DNA of 35,035 nucleotides from Waddliaceae bacterium. GTDB taxonomy: Bacteria; Chlamydiota; Chlamydiia; Chlamydiales; GCA-2709385. The notes beneath the pieces were generated by a model. The model made no database searches. It was not told the origin of the DNA and worked only from the letters and a program-made list of their open reading frames with translations. Of this stretch, positions 34,935-35,035 are shown one piece after another (within the stretch, counting starts at the first letter, position 1; every line of letters starts with the position of its first letter). The stretch lies in contig PAQS01000037.1 of the NCBI GenBank assembly GCA_002709385.1, positions 1 through 35,035 on the forward strand, in the 5' to 3' direction. Both the position numbers and the translations under genes were made by a program.

Positions 34935-35035
34935 GTGACTACGCTAACGGACAAGCTTTCTGTGCCATATATGCAAGCACAAAAAATAGAACTTTTAAAC
35001 AAAATCCTTTTTCCGTTTTTACTCGGAGGGATCTA
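34935..35035 (+). CDS. Start of a further gene, cut by the window end
   Basis: A frame open from GTG 34935 to the last base gives 33 residues (MTTLTDKLSVPYMQAQKIEL and onward) ending in a hydrophobic run (ILFPFLLGGI) that looks like the start of a membrane segment. ATG 34971 is an alternative in-frame start and would give a short basic/polar lead before the helix. Neither has a clear Shine-Dalgarno sequence. Too little is visible to name the product. Confidence 0.4.
   Translation, partial: MTTLTDKLSVPYMQAQKIELLNKILFPFLLGGI

Overview
The window looks like the chromosome of a bacterium of the phylum Chlamydiae, most likely an environmental or Parachlamydiales/Simkania-like lineage rather than a classical Chlamydia. 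The reasons are a long PPi-dependent phosphofructokinase of the type found in chlamydiae, a tandem pair of membrane-anchored alpha/beta hydrolases resembling the chlamydial CHLPS/DUF818 family, many orphan charged or repeat-bearing proteins typical of an obligate intracellular lifestyle, and an AT-rich composition. The assignment is an inference from gene content. No rRNA, tRNA, insertion sequence, prophage or CRISPR array was seen.

Layout. 1-795 is the 5' part of an unrecognised gene on the minus strand that runs off the window. 937-5109 is a DNA-repair operon (sbcD-sbcC-xth). 5094-9073 holds a small unknown gene and then core metabolism: L-serine dehydratase, PPi-phosphofructokinase and an FKBP-type chaperone/isomerase. 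9161-17659 holds a cytosolic-type lipase, a 14-helix MFS exporter, an SPFH/band-7 protein, IMP dehydrogenase, and a HlyD-like adaptor followed by a Bcr/CflA-type MFS exporter. 17818-19418 is a tandem pair of paralogues of unknown family.

25317-19519 on the minus strand is a tightly packed four-gene cell-envelope unit: lipoprotein, exported PDZ protein with an apparently dead peptidase domain, and two membrane-anchored hydrolases. 25552-34844 is the accessory end: a disordered charged protein, a small unknown, a heme-oxygenase-like protein with an altered active-site residue, a protein with 12-residue acidic repeats and one membrane helix, a protein-kinase-like protein that seems to carry a second degenerate kinase domain, and a 1369-residue protein with PEP-synthase/PPDK-like ATP-grasp and phosphohistidine motifs behind a probable signal peptide. 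A further gene probably starts at 34935 and leaves the window.

The most notable non-coding signal is a family of imperfect palindromes built on CCAATG-CTATCTAATC, found downstream of genes at four places with a fifth partial copy. Several start codons were moved from the longest reading frame because a Shine-Dalgarno sequence or a family alignment favours an internal start; each case is explained in its entry.
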